The notes under the pieces were generated by a model. That model saw only the letters and a program-made list of their open reading frames with translations, ran no database searches and had not been told where the DNA came from. From positions 1,394,501 to 1,458,500 of the forward strand of contig NZ_CP019508.1 of the NCBI RefSeq assembly GCF_002002865.1: DNA of 64,000 bases, given 5' to 3'. Made by a program: the position numbers and the translations under genes. This DNA comes from Brevundimonas sp. LM2 (GTDB taxonomy: Bacteria; Pseudomonadota; Alphaproteobacteria; Caulobacterales; Caulobacteraceae). Below are positions 7,640 to 15,170 of this stretch, one piece after another (positions within the stretch are counted from its first letter, which is position 1; each line of letters begins with the position of its first letter).

Positions 7640-10033
7640 ATGCGTAAGATATCGGTTTCAAGAAGCGTGCGTGCGACCCTGCTGTCGGCGGCGTGCGTCA
7701 TGGCCATGACCGCTTCGGCGGGCGCGGCCCTGGCTCAGACCGCCCAGGACGAGACCAATCTGGACGAGGTCATCGTCACCGGCACCAAGCGCAACTCGAC
7801 CATTCAGGACGTGCCGTTCTCGATCAACGCCCAGACGGAAGAGGACATCCAGCGCTCGGGCGCGGTGACGCTCGAAGATCTGTCGAGAAACGTCGCAGGT
7901 CTATCCATCCAGAACCTGGGACCGGGCCAGAGCCAGGTCTCGGTGCGCGGCGTCTCCGCCGGACAGGTCGTACGCGACCAGCCGGGCGTGAAGGAGCAGG
8001 TCGGCGTCTATCTGGACGAGAGCGTGATCTCGCTGTCGCTGTTCACGCCGGATCTCGACCTGTTCGACCTGAACCGCGTCGAGACGCTGCGGGGCCCGCA
8101 GGGCACGCTGTTCGGCTCGGGATCGGTGGGCGGCACGGTCCGCTACATCACCAACCAGCCGACGCTGGGGGTGACCGAGGGCACCATCGAGGCCAACGTC
8201 AACATGGTCGAGGAAGACGACGCCGGCGGCCACGTCAAGGGCGCGATCAACCTGCCGCTGGGCGACCGGGCGGCGGTGCGGGCCGTGGCCTATCACACCG
8301 AATACGCCGGCTTCATCGACGCCCTGCGCCCGGGCGGAAGCATCGACGAGAACGTCAACAGCGGCAGCCGCAGCGGCGGCCGGATCGCGGTGCTGTTCGA
8401 ACCGTCGGACACCCTCTCGATCACCCCGCGCCTCGTCTATCAGAAGATCGAGACCGAAGGCTTCAACCGCCAGGAGGTGTTCAGCCTCTTCGCCAACCCC
8501 TTCACCACCACCCGCCCGGCCGTCACCTTCGACGAACGCCAGCAGTATCTGTTGCTGGACGAGTCGTTCGAGGACGAGACCCTGCTGGCCGACCTGACGG
8601 CCTCGGTGGATTTCGGAGCGGCAGAACTGACCTCGGTCACCAGCTATATCGACCGCGACATCCTGGTCAGCCGCGACGCCAGCGCCCTGTCGGGTTCGGT
8701 GTCGGTCGATCTGGGCTTCCCGGCCTCGGCCGTGCTGCTGCCGTCGAACCTGCTCGACAGCACGACCCTGGAGCAGTTCTCGCAGGAGCTGCGCCTGTCC
8801 TCGACCAGCGACGGCGCCTTCCAGTGGCTGGTGGGTCTGTTCTATTCCCAGGTTGACCGGGTCTATTCCCAGACCCTGCCGACGCCCGGTTACGACGCCG
8901 CGACCGACGCCACCCTGGGGGCGGGAACCGCAGCCGGGGCGCGGAACGGGTTCGGGCCCAACTCGCCCTACAACGCGCTGCTGCCCTACGATATCGAGCA
9001 GACGGCGGTGTTCGGGGAGGCCAGCTACGCCTTCGGGCGGCTGACGGTGACCGGCGGCGGCCGGTTCTACGACTTCTCGGAAACGCGCAGCTTCACCTCC
9101 GGCGGCCTGTTCGCCAACGGCGATCGCCGCACCGACACGACCGAGTCCAACGGCTTCACCCCGCGCGTCCTGCTCAGCTATGAGGCGTCCGACAATGTGA
9201 CGCTGAATGCCCAGGCGGCCCAGGGCTTCCGGCTGGGCGGGGTCAACGATCCGCTGAACATCCCGCTGTGCAGCCCCTCCGACGCCGCCATCTTCGGGGG
9301 CTTCCAGGCCTATGAAGACGAGACGCTGTGGAACTATGAGGCGGGGGTGAAGTCGCGCTTCGGCGCCGTCAGCCTGAACTCGGCGGTGTTCTATACCGAC
9401 ATCGAGAACCTGCAGACGACGCTGGACGCCGGATCCTGTTCGTCGCGGATCGTCTTCAACGTGCCCGAGGCCCACACCGCCGGGGTGGAGCTGGAGCTGT
9501 CGACCCTGCTGACCGACAATTTCGAGGTCGGTTTCGCGGGCAGCTATGTCCAGGCCGAGTTCGACTCCACCGTCCGGGACGGCACCGGGGCGGTCATCGG
9601 GGGCATCCGCGAGGGCAACCGTCTGCCGTCGGTGCCCGAGCTGCAGCTGTCGCTGACGGGCACCTACAGCTTCGAGGTCGGCGGCGGCCTTCCGGCCTAT
9701 GTGAGCGCCTCGTTCCAGCACGTCGGCAGCCGCTATACCCAGGCCAGCGATCAGGAGAACAATCCGCGGTCCTTCGTGTCCGGTCTGGCCTTCGGTGGTG
9801 CTCCGGGGACCAATGCCACGATCGTCGATCTGGAGCTGCCCAGCTACGAGCTGTTCAACCTGTCGGCCGGGATCGAGTTCGACAACGGGCTTGAGACCAT
9901 CGTCTATGTGAACAACGCCTTCGACGAAAACCCGCTGCTGTCGTTCGACCGCGAGCGGGGCGGTCGGGCGCGGCTGGGCTATGCAGTCGGCGCCCCCCGC
10001 ACCGTGGGCGTGACGGTGCGCCGGTCGTTCTAG
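7640..10033 (+). CDS. TonB-dependent outer-membrane receptor
   Basis: The 797-aa product has a signal peptide (cleavage likely after AGAALA near residue 32), a TonB box-like DEVIVTG (about residues 43-49), a plug domain with VETLRGPQGTLFGSGSVGG (about residues 150-168) and a long C-terminal beta-barrel ending in aromatic F (VRRSF). Such receptors import siderophores, vitamins, sugars or other large solutes using TonB energy. GGGAGGA precedes the ATG. The class resembles the many Caulobacter/Sphingomonas receptors with unassigned ligands. The next gene is convergent, and no dedicated regulator is adjacent, so the ligand cannot be inferred. Confidence 0.93.
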   Translation: MRKISVSRSVRATLLSAACVMAMTASAGAALAQTAQDETNLDEVIVTGTKRNSTIQDVPFSINAQTEEDIQRSGAVTLEDLSRNVAGLSIQNLGPGQSQVSVRGVSAGQVVRDQPGVKEQVGVYLDESVISLSLFTPDLDLFDLNRVETLRGPQGTLFGSGSVGGTVRYITNQPTLGVTEGTIEANVNMVEEDDAGGHVKGAINLPLGDRAAVRAVAYHTEYAGFIDALRPGGSIDENVNSGSRSGGRIAVLFEPSDTLSITPRLVYQKIETEGFNRQEVFSLFANPFTTTRPAVTFDERQQYLLLDESFEDETLLADLTASVDFGAAELTSVTSYIDRDILVSRDASALSGSVSVDLGFPASAVLLPSNLLDSTTLEQFSQELRLSSTSDGAFQWLVGLFYSQVDRVYSQTLPTPGYDAATDATLGAGTAAGARNGFGPNSPYNALLPYDIEQTAVFGEASYAFGRLTVTGGGRFYDFSETRSFTSGGLFANGDRRTDTTESNGFTPRVLLSYEASDNVTLNAQAAQGFRLGGVNDPLNIPLCSPSDAAIFGGFQAYEDETLWNYEAGVKSRFGAVSLNSAVFYTDIENLQTTLDAGSCSSRIVFNVPEAHTAGVELELSTLLTDNFEVGFAGSYVQAEFDSTVRDGTGAVIGGIREGNRLPSVPELQLSLTGTYSFEVGGGLPAYVSASFQHVGSRYTQASDQENNPRSFVSGLAFGGAPGTNATIVDLELPSYELFNLSAGIEFDNGLETIVYVNNAFDENPLLSFDRERGGRARLGYAVGAPRTVGVTVRRSF

Positions 10034-10040
10034 GGCCGGC

Positions 10041-10073
10041 GCGGGCGGCGGTCGAAAGGTCGCCGCCGCCCGC
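10041..10073 (+). terminator. Hairpin after the TonB-dependent receptor
   Basis: GCGGGCGGCGG (10041-10051) pairs perfectly with CCGCCGCCCGC (10063-10073), 7 nt after the receptor stop. There is no T-run, but the symmetrical hairpin lies between convergent genes and may work for both strands. Confidence 0.55.
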
Positions 10074-10099
10074 TTCGACCCCGCCGAGATCGGTGGGCC

Positions 10100-11128
10100 T
10101 CACCTCAGGAGTTCCTTGCGGAGGATCGCCGCGCCCGCGCCCAGGGCCTCAAGCTTGCCCCGGGCCACGCGACGCGAGAGCGGGGCCATGCCGCAGTTGG
10201 TGGAGGGATACAGCTTGTCGGCGTCCACGAACTGGAGCGCCTTGCGCAGGGTGTCGGCGACTTGTTCCGGCGTCTCGACGGTATCGGTCGCCACGTCGAT
10301 GGCCCCGACCATCACCTTCTTGCCCCGGATGAGTTCGATCAGGTCCATCGGGACGCGGGAGTTCTGGCATTCCAGCGAGATGATATCGAGGCTGGACTGC
10401 GCAAGCCTGGGGAAGGCCTGCTCATACTGCCGCCACTCCGAGCCCAGGGTCTGCTTCCAGTCGGTATTGGCCTGGATGCCGTAGCCGTAGCAGATGTGGA
10501 CGGCCGTCTCGCATCTGAGCCCCTCGGCCGCCTTCTCCAGGGCCGCGACGCCCCAGTCGTTGACCTCGTCGAAGAAGACGTTGAAGGCGGGCTCGTCGAA
10601 CTGGATGATGTCGACCCCGGCGGCCTCCAGCTCCCGGGCCTCCTGGTTGAGGATCCCGGCGAACGCCCAGGCCAGCTCTTCGCGGCTCCGGTAGTGGTCG
10701 TCATAGAGCGTGTCGATCATGGTCATCGGACCCGGCAGGGCCCATTTGATCGGCTGGGCGGTCTGCCCGCGCAGGAATTTCGCATCCTCGACGAAGACCG
10801 ACTTCGGGCGGCTGACGGCCCCGACGACGGTCGGCACGCTGGCGTCATAGCGGTCGCGGATGCGAACGGTCTTGCGCATCTCGAAATCGACGCCGTCGAG
10901 ATGCTCGATGAAGGTCGTGACGAAATGCCGGCGCGTCTGTTCGCCGTCGCTGACGATGTCGATTCCGGCCCGGCGCTGATCGTCGAGGGATAGGCGCAAG
11001 GCATCCTGCTTGCCCGCGATCAGATCGTCCCCTTCCAGCTTCCAGGGCGACCAGAGGGTCTCGGGCTGGGCCAGCCAGGACGGCTTCGGCAGGCTGCCGG
11101 CGTTGGAGGTGGGGAGAAGCGTTGGCAT
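10100..11128 (-). CDS. mesD: Folate-independent core methionine synthase (MesD type)
   Basis: This 342-aa protein corresponds to the catalytic C-terminal half of MetE only; the N-terminal folate-binding half (MetE is about 750 aa) is missing. The MetE zinc ligands are present: H211 and C213 in HICYGYG, E253 in SLECQNS, and C312 in STNCGMAPL. Core-MetE proteins of this type encoded next to DUF1852 are known as MesD; they methylate homocysteine from an unidentified donor and need the partner MesX. The ATG at 11128 has AAGGTG six nt upstream and is preferred over the TTG at 11146. It lies 28 nt after mesX on the same strand, so it should share the cobalamin riboswitch. Confidence 0.88.
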   Translation of the reverse strand: MPTLLPTSNAGSLPKPSWLAQPETLWSPWKLEGDDLIAGKQDALRLSLDDQRRAGIDIVSDGEQTRRHFVTTFIEHLDGVDFEMRKTVRIRDRYDASVPTVVGAVSRPKSVFVEDAKFLRGQTAQPIKWALPGPMTMIDTLYDDHYRSREELAWAFAGILNQEARELEAAGVDIIQFDEPAFNVFFDEVNDWGVAALEKAAEGLRCETAVHICYGYGIQANTDWKQTLGSEWRQYEQAFPRLAQSSLDIISLECQNSRVPMDLIELIRGKKVMVGAIDVATDTVETPEQVADTLRKALQFVDADKLYPSTNCGMAPLSRRVARGKLEALGAGAAILRKELLR

Positions 11129-11156
11129 GGTGTTCACCTTGGTCAATCTGGACGGA

Positions 11157-12140
11157 TCAGGCCGCGAAGTCGGCCGACCATCGGTCGAGCACGGCGCGGT
11201 AGGGCTTGATCAGGCGCTCCTCGACGAACCGGCCCTGTTCGACGGCCAGCCGGCTGCGCTCTTCCCGGTCGTAGACGATGCGGGTCAGCGAATAGTCCTG
11301 GCACTCGAGGCTCGGCCGGTAGTGCTCGGCGGCCGGGGCGTTGGCGTTGTAGATCTCGGGACGATAGATCTTCTGGAAGGTCTCCATCGTGCTGATCGTG
11401 CTGGCCAGCTCGAGATCGGTGTAGTCGTCCGTCAGCGCGCCGACGTGGTAGAAGGCCAGGGGCGCGACGCTGTTCCTGGGCATGAAGTAGCGGGCCTTCA
11501 TCCCCATTTTCGAGAAATACCGATCAGTCGGCGAGACTTCGTCGTTCCCATACTCGAGCCCCAGCACCGGGTGCTCATCACCCGTACGGTTATAGGTCTT
11601 GTTGCTCGACACACTCAGGCAGATGACCGGCGGCTTGGCGAAACTGTCCCGGTAGGCGGCTGATTTGAGGAAGTGTTTGAACAGGTTTCCGTGCAGATCG
11701 CCGAAGTCTTCCGGCGCGCCTGTGTCCGGATGGGCCTTCAGGTGCGCCGGCAGGACCACGCTGAAATCATAGTCGCGCACGTAGGAGGAGAAGTTGTTGC
11801 CCACGATGCCTTCAATCCGCTCGCCCGTCTGTCGGTCGAGGATGAGGGTTTGAAGGATTTCGATCAGCGGGAAGGCGTCGTTGGTCTCCGCGGACACCGT
11901 CATCTCGACGGAGATGATGTCCAGTTTCACCGCGTAACGGTCCCCCTGGGGATTGCCCTGATGCATCAGCGAGTTGAAGCGGTTGTCGATCATCCGCAAG
12001 GTGTTGCGCAGGTTGTCCTGCCGGCGCTCGCCCCGGGCCAGGTTGGCGAAGTTGGTCGTGATCCGCGTGCTCTCGGCCGGACGATAATCCTCGTCGAGCG
12101 CGGTGCGCCGGATGGCGAAGGTGAATGCGGTCTGGAGCAT
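11157..12140 (-). CDS. mesX: DUF1852 protein MesX, partner of MesD
   Basis: The 327-aa protein matches the DUF1852 family (e.g. RGERRQDNLRNTLRMIDNRF near residues 36-55, HLKAHPDTGAPEDFGDLHGN, SLECQDYSLTRIVYDREE). Members are encoded beside MesD and are genetically required for its methionine synthase activity in aerobic bacteria. What MesX does, perhaps supplying or generating the methyl donor with oxygen, is not settled. It is the first gene after the cobalamin riboswitch; the leader between the aptamer and the ATG is about 120 nt. Confidence 0.86.
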   Translation of the reverse strand: MLQTAFTFAIRRTALDEDYRPAESTRITTNFANLARGERRQDNLRNTLRMIDNRFNSLMHQGNPQGDRYAVKLDIISVEMTVSAETNDAFPLIEILQTLILDRQTGERIEGIVGNNFSSYVRDYDFSVVLPAHLKAHPDTGAPEDFGDLHGNLFKHFLKSAAYRDSFAKPPVICLSVSSNKTYNRTGDEHPVLGLEYGNDEVSPTDRYFSKMGMKARYFMPRNSVAPLAFYHVGALTDDYTDLELASTISTMETFQKIYRPEIYNANAPAAEHYRPSLECQDYSLTRIVYDREERSRLAVEQGRFVEERLIKPYRAVLDRWSADFAA

Positions 12141-12176
12141 GGTCTCTGCCGTGGTGCTGTGGCGAGACAGCGGGCA

Positions 12177-12208
12177 GGGACGCGCGACCGCTCGCGCGGA
12201 CTCGTCCC
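12177..12208 (-). promoter_or_regulatory. Possible expression-platform hairpin of the cobalamin riboswitch
   Basis: Between the aptamer and mesX, GGGACG (12177-12182) can pair with CGTCCC (12203-12208), and an inner CGCGCG (12181-12186) with CGCGCG (12193-12198) around ACCGCT. There is no T-run, so control of translation or Rho access is more likely than intrinsic termination. Which helix competes with the aptamer cannot be judged by eye. Confidence 0.35.
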
Positions 12209-12261
12209 GTCGCGGCGCTCATGCGACCTGACCGGACACCCCGCCGGAGGACGTTATCTGT

Positions 12262-12440
12262 CGGGGCAGGTCTCCTGGCTCACGGGTCACGGCTTCCGGT
12301 CCGGCCTTCCCGGGGCGGACCCCAGTGACACGAAATGGACCTTCGGCTCGCCGCTTACAGTTGCGGGGGCAGCGCCGGCATCGAACCGGCTTCCCTCTTA
12401 GCTCCGCGCCGCCCGAGGACGACGCGCAGACCACGACAAG
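12262..12440 (-). ncRNA. Cobalamin (adenosylcobalamin-type) riboswitch
   Basis: Read on the minus strand, the leader holds the conserved cobalamin aptamer blocks in order: GGAAGCCGGTTCGATGCCGG (ending near 12371), the central CCGCAACTGTAAG (12353-12365), GTCACTGGGG, CCGGGAAGGCCG, and the B12 box AGCCAGGAGACCTGCC (12265-12280). Spacing is as expected for this class. Cobalamin binding normally lowers expression of the genes behind it. Here these are mesX-mesD, a B12-independent route to methionine, which fits use of a B12-dependent MetH when cobalamin is present. The outer boundaries are approximate. Confidence 0.95.
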
Positions 12441-12475
12441 CCTTATCAGAGCCCTCCGCTGCGGCCGTGTCAACA

Positions 12476-12501
12476 ATCATATAAAGATATCCTTATATGA
12501 T
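12476..12501. promoter_or_regulatory. 26-bp palindromic operator between mesX and egtD-like genes
   Basis: The AT-rich site is a near-perfect palindrome centred on GATATC: 24 of 26 positions are symmetric (left half ATCATATAAAGAT, right half ATCCTTATATGAT). It is strikingly AT-rich against the surrounding GC-rich DNA. On the minus strand a TTGACA (12468-12473) begins just downstream, suggesting the mesX promoter. On the plus strand TATATG within the palindrome could be a -10 for the egtD-like operon. From memory the site resembles ATATAAAGATATCTTTATAT-like operators ascribed to SahR, an ArsR-family SAH-responsive repressor of methionine genes. That assignment is an inference. Confidence 0.7.
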
Positions 12502-12618
12502 CTCGGCCTGAAGCGACGAGGGATACATCCTGGGCGGCAACGATCCAGGGCAGTTCGCGTTCGGATAGTCCAATCCGGCGGCCTCGACCTGACCTCCGCC
12601 TTCAAGGACCTAGCCGAC

Positions 12619-13575
12619 GTGTTCGATGCCGATCCCCAAGCTGCCGACCGGGCGTTCGAGGCGTCCGTGGTCCAAGGCCTGTCGCAGGCACCCCGCCGGA
12701 TCCCCAGCAAATGGCTGTACGACGATGTCGGCGCGGCGTTGTTCGAGGGGATCGTGGCCTCGGACGGCTATTATGTCGCTCGGGCCGAAAGGGCGATCCT
12801 GGACGCCTGCGGGCCGAGGCTGGGGGAGACCCTGGGGTCGGACGTCACCCTGGTGGAACTGGGGAGTGGCGCGAGCGTCAAGGTGCGCAGCCTGCTGGAC
12901 ACCATCCCCGGGCTGAAGCGCTACGTGCCGCTGGAAATCTCGGAAGCCCAGCTTGTGGAGGCCGCCGAGGCGATCCGGGCGGACTATCCCGCGATCGAAG
13001 TCCTGCCCCTGGTGGCGGACTATACTCAGGACGTCGTGCTGCCGGACGGAGTGGGCGACGGGCCGACGGTGGGCCTGTTCCTCGGCACCACGCTGTGCAA
13101 CCTGCATCCGGACGAAAGCGAGGCCTTCCTCCGCCGTATGCACAGTCTGCTGGGCCCGGACGCCTTTTTCCTGGCCGGCGTGGATCTGGTGAAGGATCCG
13201 GCCCTGATGGCCGCCGCCTACAATGCGCCGGGCGGGGCGATGTGGGACTTCAATCTCAACATCGTCACGCGGATGAACCGGGAGCTGGGCACGGCGCTCG
13301 ACATCGCCGACTTCCGCCACGAGGCGACCTATAACGCCGCCTTGGCCCGGATCGAAGCCGCCCTCTATCCGCTGCGGGATCTGACCGTCCGTATCGGCGG
13401 GCAGGACTTCAACCTGCCGGCCGGCGCGCCGATCGTTCTCGAATATTCCTACAAATACACGATCGAGGCCTTCTCCGAACTCGCCGCCCGCGCCGGGTGG
13501 ACGACGGTGGAGGCCTGGACCGATCCCGAGCGCCTGTGCTCGATCCATTTCCTGACCAATCGGAGTGCCGTGTGA
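12619..13575 (+). CDS. egtD: EgtD-like L-histidine N-alpha-methyltransferase
   Basis: The protein belongs to the DUF2260/EgtD family of SAM-dependent methyltransferases that trimethylate histidine to hercynine. Seen here: LYDDVGAALFEGI (about residues 34-46), YY at 51-52 before VARAE, SAM-binding LVELGSGASVKVR, FNLN (residues 211-214) matching the FNRN region, and LEYSYKY with E275 and S277, equivalent to the Glu/Ser pair that holds the histidine in EgtD. No in-frame ATG precedes the domain; GTG at 12619 has AAGGA 10 nt upstream and gives 318 aa, normal for EgtD. No egtB is adjacent, so ergothioneine is not the only possible product. It is the first gene of a tightly coupled three-gene operon. 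Confidence 0.82.
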   Translation: MFDADPQAADRAFEASVVQGLSQAPRRIPSKWLYDDVGAALFEGIVASDGYYVARAERAILDACGPRLGETLGSDVTLVELGSGASVKVRSLLDTIPGLKRYVPLEISEAQLVEAAEAIRADYPAIEVLPLVADYTQDVVLPDGVGDGPTVGLFLGTTLCNLHPDESEAFLRRMHSLLGPDAFFLAGVDLVKDPALMAAAYNAPGGAMWDFNLNIVTRMNRELGTALDIADFRHEATYNAALARIEAALYPLRDLTVRIGGQDFNLPAGAPIVLEYSYKYTIEAFSELAARAGWTTVEAWTDPERLCSIHFLTNRSAV

Positions 13576-14270
13576 CCGCCGCCGTGACGCCCAATGACCA
13601 CCCCCTGGCCCGCGCCTTCGAGACCTTCGTGCGCGACCAGGCCTTCCCCTGCGTGGGGGCCAAGTCCGCCCTGGCGCGCAGCCAGATGGAGATCGTCGTC
13701 GCCCGCGACATCACCTCCGGCTGGGACGATCTGCGCATCCATCCGGGCCTGTTCGGGGCGGCGCGCCGATTCACCGTCGATCCCACCCTGTTCCAAAGCT
13801 TCGTGGTGATCTTCGAGGGGCCGGACGATCTGGACGAGGTCGGGTTCGAGCGGGCCATGTGGGCGCGGATCCAGTCGCTGACGGACAAGGACGCCTTCAA
13901 CGGCGTCGCATACGACCCGAGCGTCAATCCTGATCCGGACAGCCCGCATTTCTCGCTGAGCTTCGGCGGCGAGGCCTTCTTCGCGGTCGGCATGCACCCG
14001 GGGGCCAGCCGGCCGGCGCGCCGCTTCCAGAACCCGGCCGTGGTCTTCAACCTGCACCGCCAGTTCGAGCTGCTGCGCGAGGCGGGCACCTATGAGAAGC
14101 TGCGGGCCAGTATCCTCGAGCGCGACGTGACCCTGGCGGGGAGCGTCAACCCGATGCTGGCGCGCCACGGCGAGACGTCGGAAGCCCGCCAGTACAGCGG
14201 CCGCGCGGTCGACCCCGCCTGGTCCTGCCCGTTCGACAGCCAGGCCAAGGGCACCCGCCATGCCGCATGA
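13572..14270 (+). CDS. FPC/CPF-motif protein of the YqcI/YcgG (GntA) family
   Basis: The 232-aa protein carries the two signatures of this family: FPC at residues 25-27 (QAFPCVGAKSA) and CPF at 219-221 (WSCPFDSQ). FFAVGMHPGASRPARRF around residue 140 holds a conserved His that might bind heme. The best-known member, GntA of guanitoxin biosynthesis, is a heme-dependent N-hydroxylase acting on a cyclic guanidine. The GTG start overlaps the egtD-like stop by 4 nt and the 3' end overlaps the next gene by 11 nt, so all three are translationally coupled. An N-oxygenase role on a guanidino or related N-containing substrate is an inference. Confidence 0.75.
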   Translation: MTAAVTPNDHPLARAFETFVRDQAFPCVGAKSALARSQMEIVVARDITSGWDDLRIHPGLFGAARRFTVDPTLFQSFVVIFEGPDDLDEVGFERAMWARIQSLTDKDAFNGVAYDPSVNPDPDSPHFSLSFGGEAFFAVGMHPGASRPARRFQNPAVVFNLHRQFELLREAGTYEKLRASILERDVTLAGSVNPMLARHGETSEARQYSGRAVDPAWSCPFDSQAKGTRHAA

Positions 14271-14844
14271 GATCCCGCCGCGCTCGGGCACCGCATTCGA
14301 GCTGAAGGCCGGCCAGAGGTTGAAGGTGATCGATCCGCGGGGCGAGCAGGTCAGCGACCTTCTGGCCTTCAATCGCCACGACATTGGCGAGGTCATCTCC
14401 TCGGGCCGGACGCTGGACTATGCCAGCAAGATCTATCTGACGACCGGCGACGCCCTGTACTCGAACCGGTCTAACGTCATGCTGCGGATCGAGGAGGACA
14501 AGGTCGGGCGCCACGACTTCCTGCTGACGCCCTGTTCGGCCGACACCTTCCGCATCATCTATGGCGACACCGATCCGCACCGGGGCTGCTTCGGCAATCT
14601 GGTTGAGGCGCTGACGCCCTATGGCATCGGGCCGGACCAGATCCCCACCGCCTTCAACGTGTTCATGAACGTGCCGGTCGACGGCACCACGGGCGCGCTG
14701 ACGGTCGAGCCGCCGCTGAGCCGGGCCGGTGACTTCACCGTGTTCGAGGCCTGTATGGACCTGATCATCGGCATAACCGCCTGTTCGGCGCTGCAGTCGA
14801 ACAACCATGCCTTCAAACCGATCCACTACGAGATCCTCGGCTAA
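14260..14844 (+). CDS. DUF1989 protein (urea carboxylase-associated / carboxyguanidine deiminase-like)
   Basis: The 194-aa protein matches DUF1989: AGQRLKVIDPRGEQVSDLLA near residues 18-37, SNRSNVMLRIEEDKVGRHD, CSADTFRIIYG and HRGCFGNL. Two DUF1989 proteins formerly called urea carboxylase-associated (CgdA and CgdB) form carboxyguanidine deiminase in guanidine assimilation. Here there is one DUF1989 gene and no carboxylase, hydrolase, transporter or guanidine riboswitch nearby, so guanidine assimilation is unlikely. It overlaps the preceding FPC/CPF gene by 11 nt. Deimination or hydrolysis of a modified guanidino compound is a hypothesis. Confidence 0.78.
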   Translation: MPHEIPPRSGTAFELKAGQRLKVIDPRGEQVSDLLAFNRHDIGEVISSGRTLDYASKIYLTTGDALYSNRSNVMLRIEEDKVGRHDFLLTPCSADTFRIIYGDTDPHRGCFGNLVEALTPYGIGPDQIPTAFNVFMNVPVDGTTGALTVEPPLSRAGDFTVFEACMDLIIGITACSALQSNNHAFKPIHYEILG

Positions 14845-15170
14845 TCCTTGTCCAGTCCGGCGAACCAGTCGGCATAGACGGTGGTGCGGGCCATGTGGCG
14901 GTTGAGGTCGGGGCTGCCGTCGGTCCACCACACCGGGCCGCGCTCGCCCAGAGCGACCTTGGCCGCGTCGACCTGTCTTCGGGCCTCGACCATGGCCGCG
15001 GGATCGTCGGTCTTGCGGGCCTGACGGACGGCGGACCGTCCCTTCATCAGTTCGGAGACGAGCCGGGCCCGTTCGTTCTCCGGCAACGACGGATCGGATT
15101 TTCGCCACAGCCGACCCCGGACGACGAAATAGCGGCCGTCCGGCGTGTCGGGATAGACGGGGCGGGCCAG
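14841..15170 (-). CDS. Conserved hypothetical protein, probable CTG start
   Basis: The recognisable protein begins LARPVYPDTPDGRYFVVRG and ends ...LNRHMARTTVYADWFAGLDKD, 109 aa. I recall similar small proteins (MARPVYPDTPDGRYFVVRG-type N-terminus) in other alphaproteobacteria. The only in-frame ATG/GTG/TTG-type start is TTG at 15086, which would cut off the first 28 conserved-looking residues. A CTG at 15170 directly follows the in-frame TAG of the upstream esterase gene. Start by reinitiation at CTG, or readthrough of the TAG, would both restore the N-terminus. Function unknown; the protein is charged and soluble. The 3' end overlaps the convergent DUF1989 gene by 4 nt. Confidence 0.65.
   Translation of the reverse strand: MARPVYPDTPDGRYFVVRGRLWRKSDPSLPENERARLVSELMKGRSAVRQARKTDDPAAMVEARRQVDAAKVALGERGPVWWTDGSPDLNRHMARTTVYADWFAGLDKD

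Noticed and set aside
7901..9721. 606-codon minus-strand ORF opposite the TonB receptor
   Set aside because: Composition-driven open frame; the receptor on the plus strand explains the region.
12619..14844. Complete ergothioneine cluster (egtB-egtD)
   Set aside because: No EgtB-type sulfoxide synthase gene is adjacent; the neighbours are YqcI/YcgG and DUF1989.
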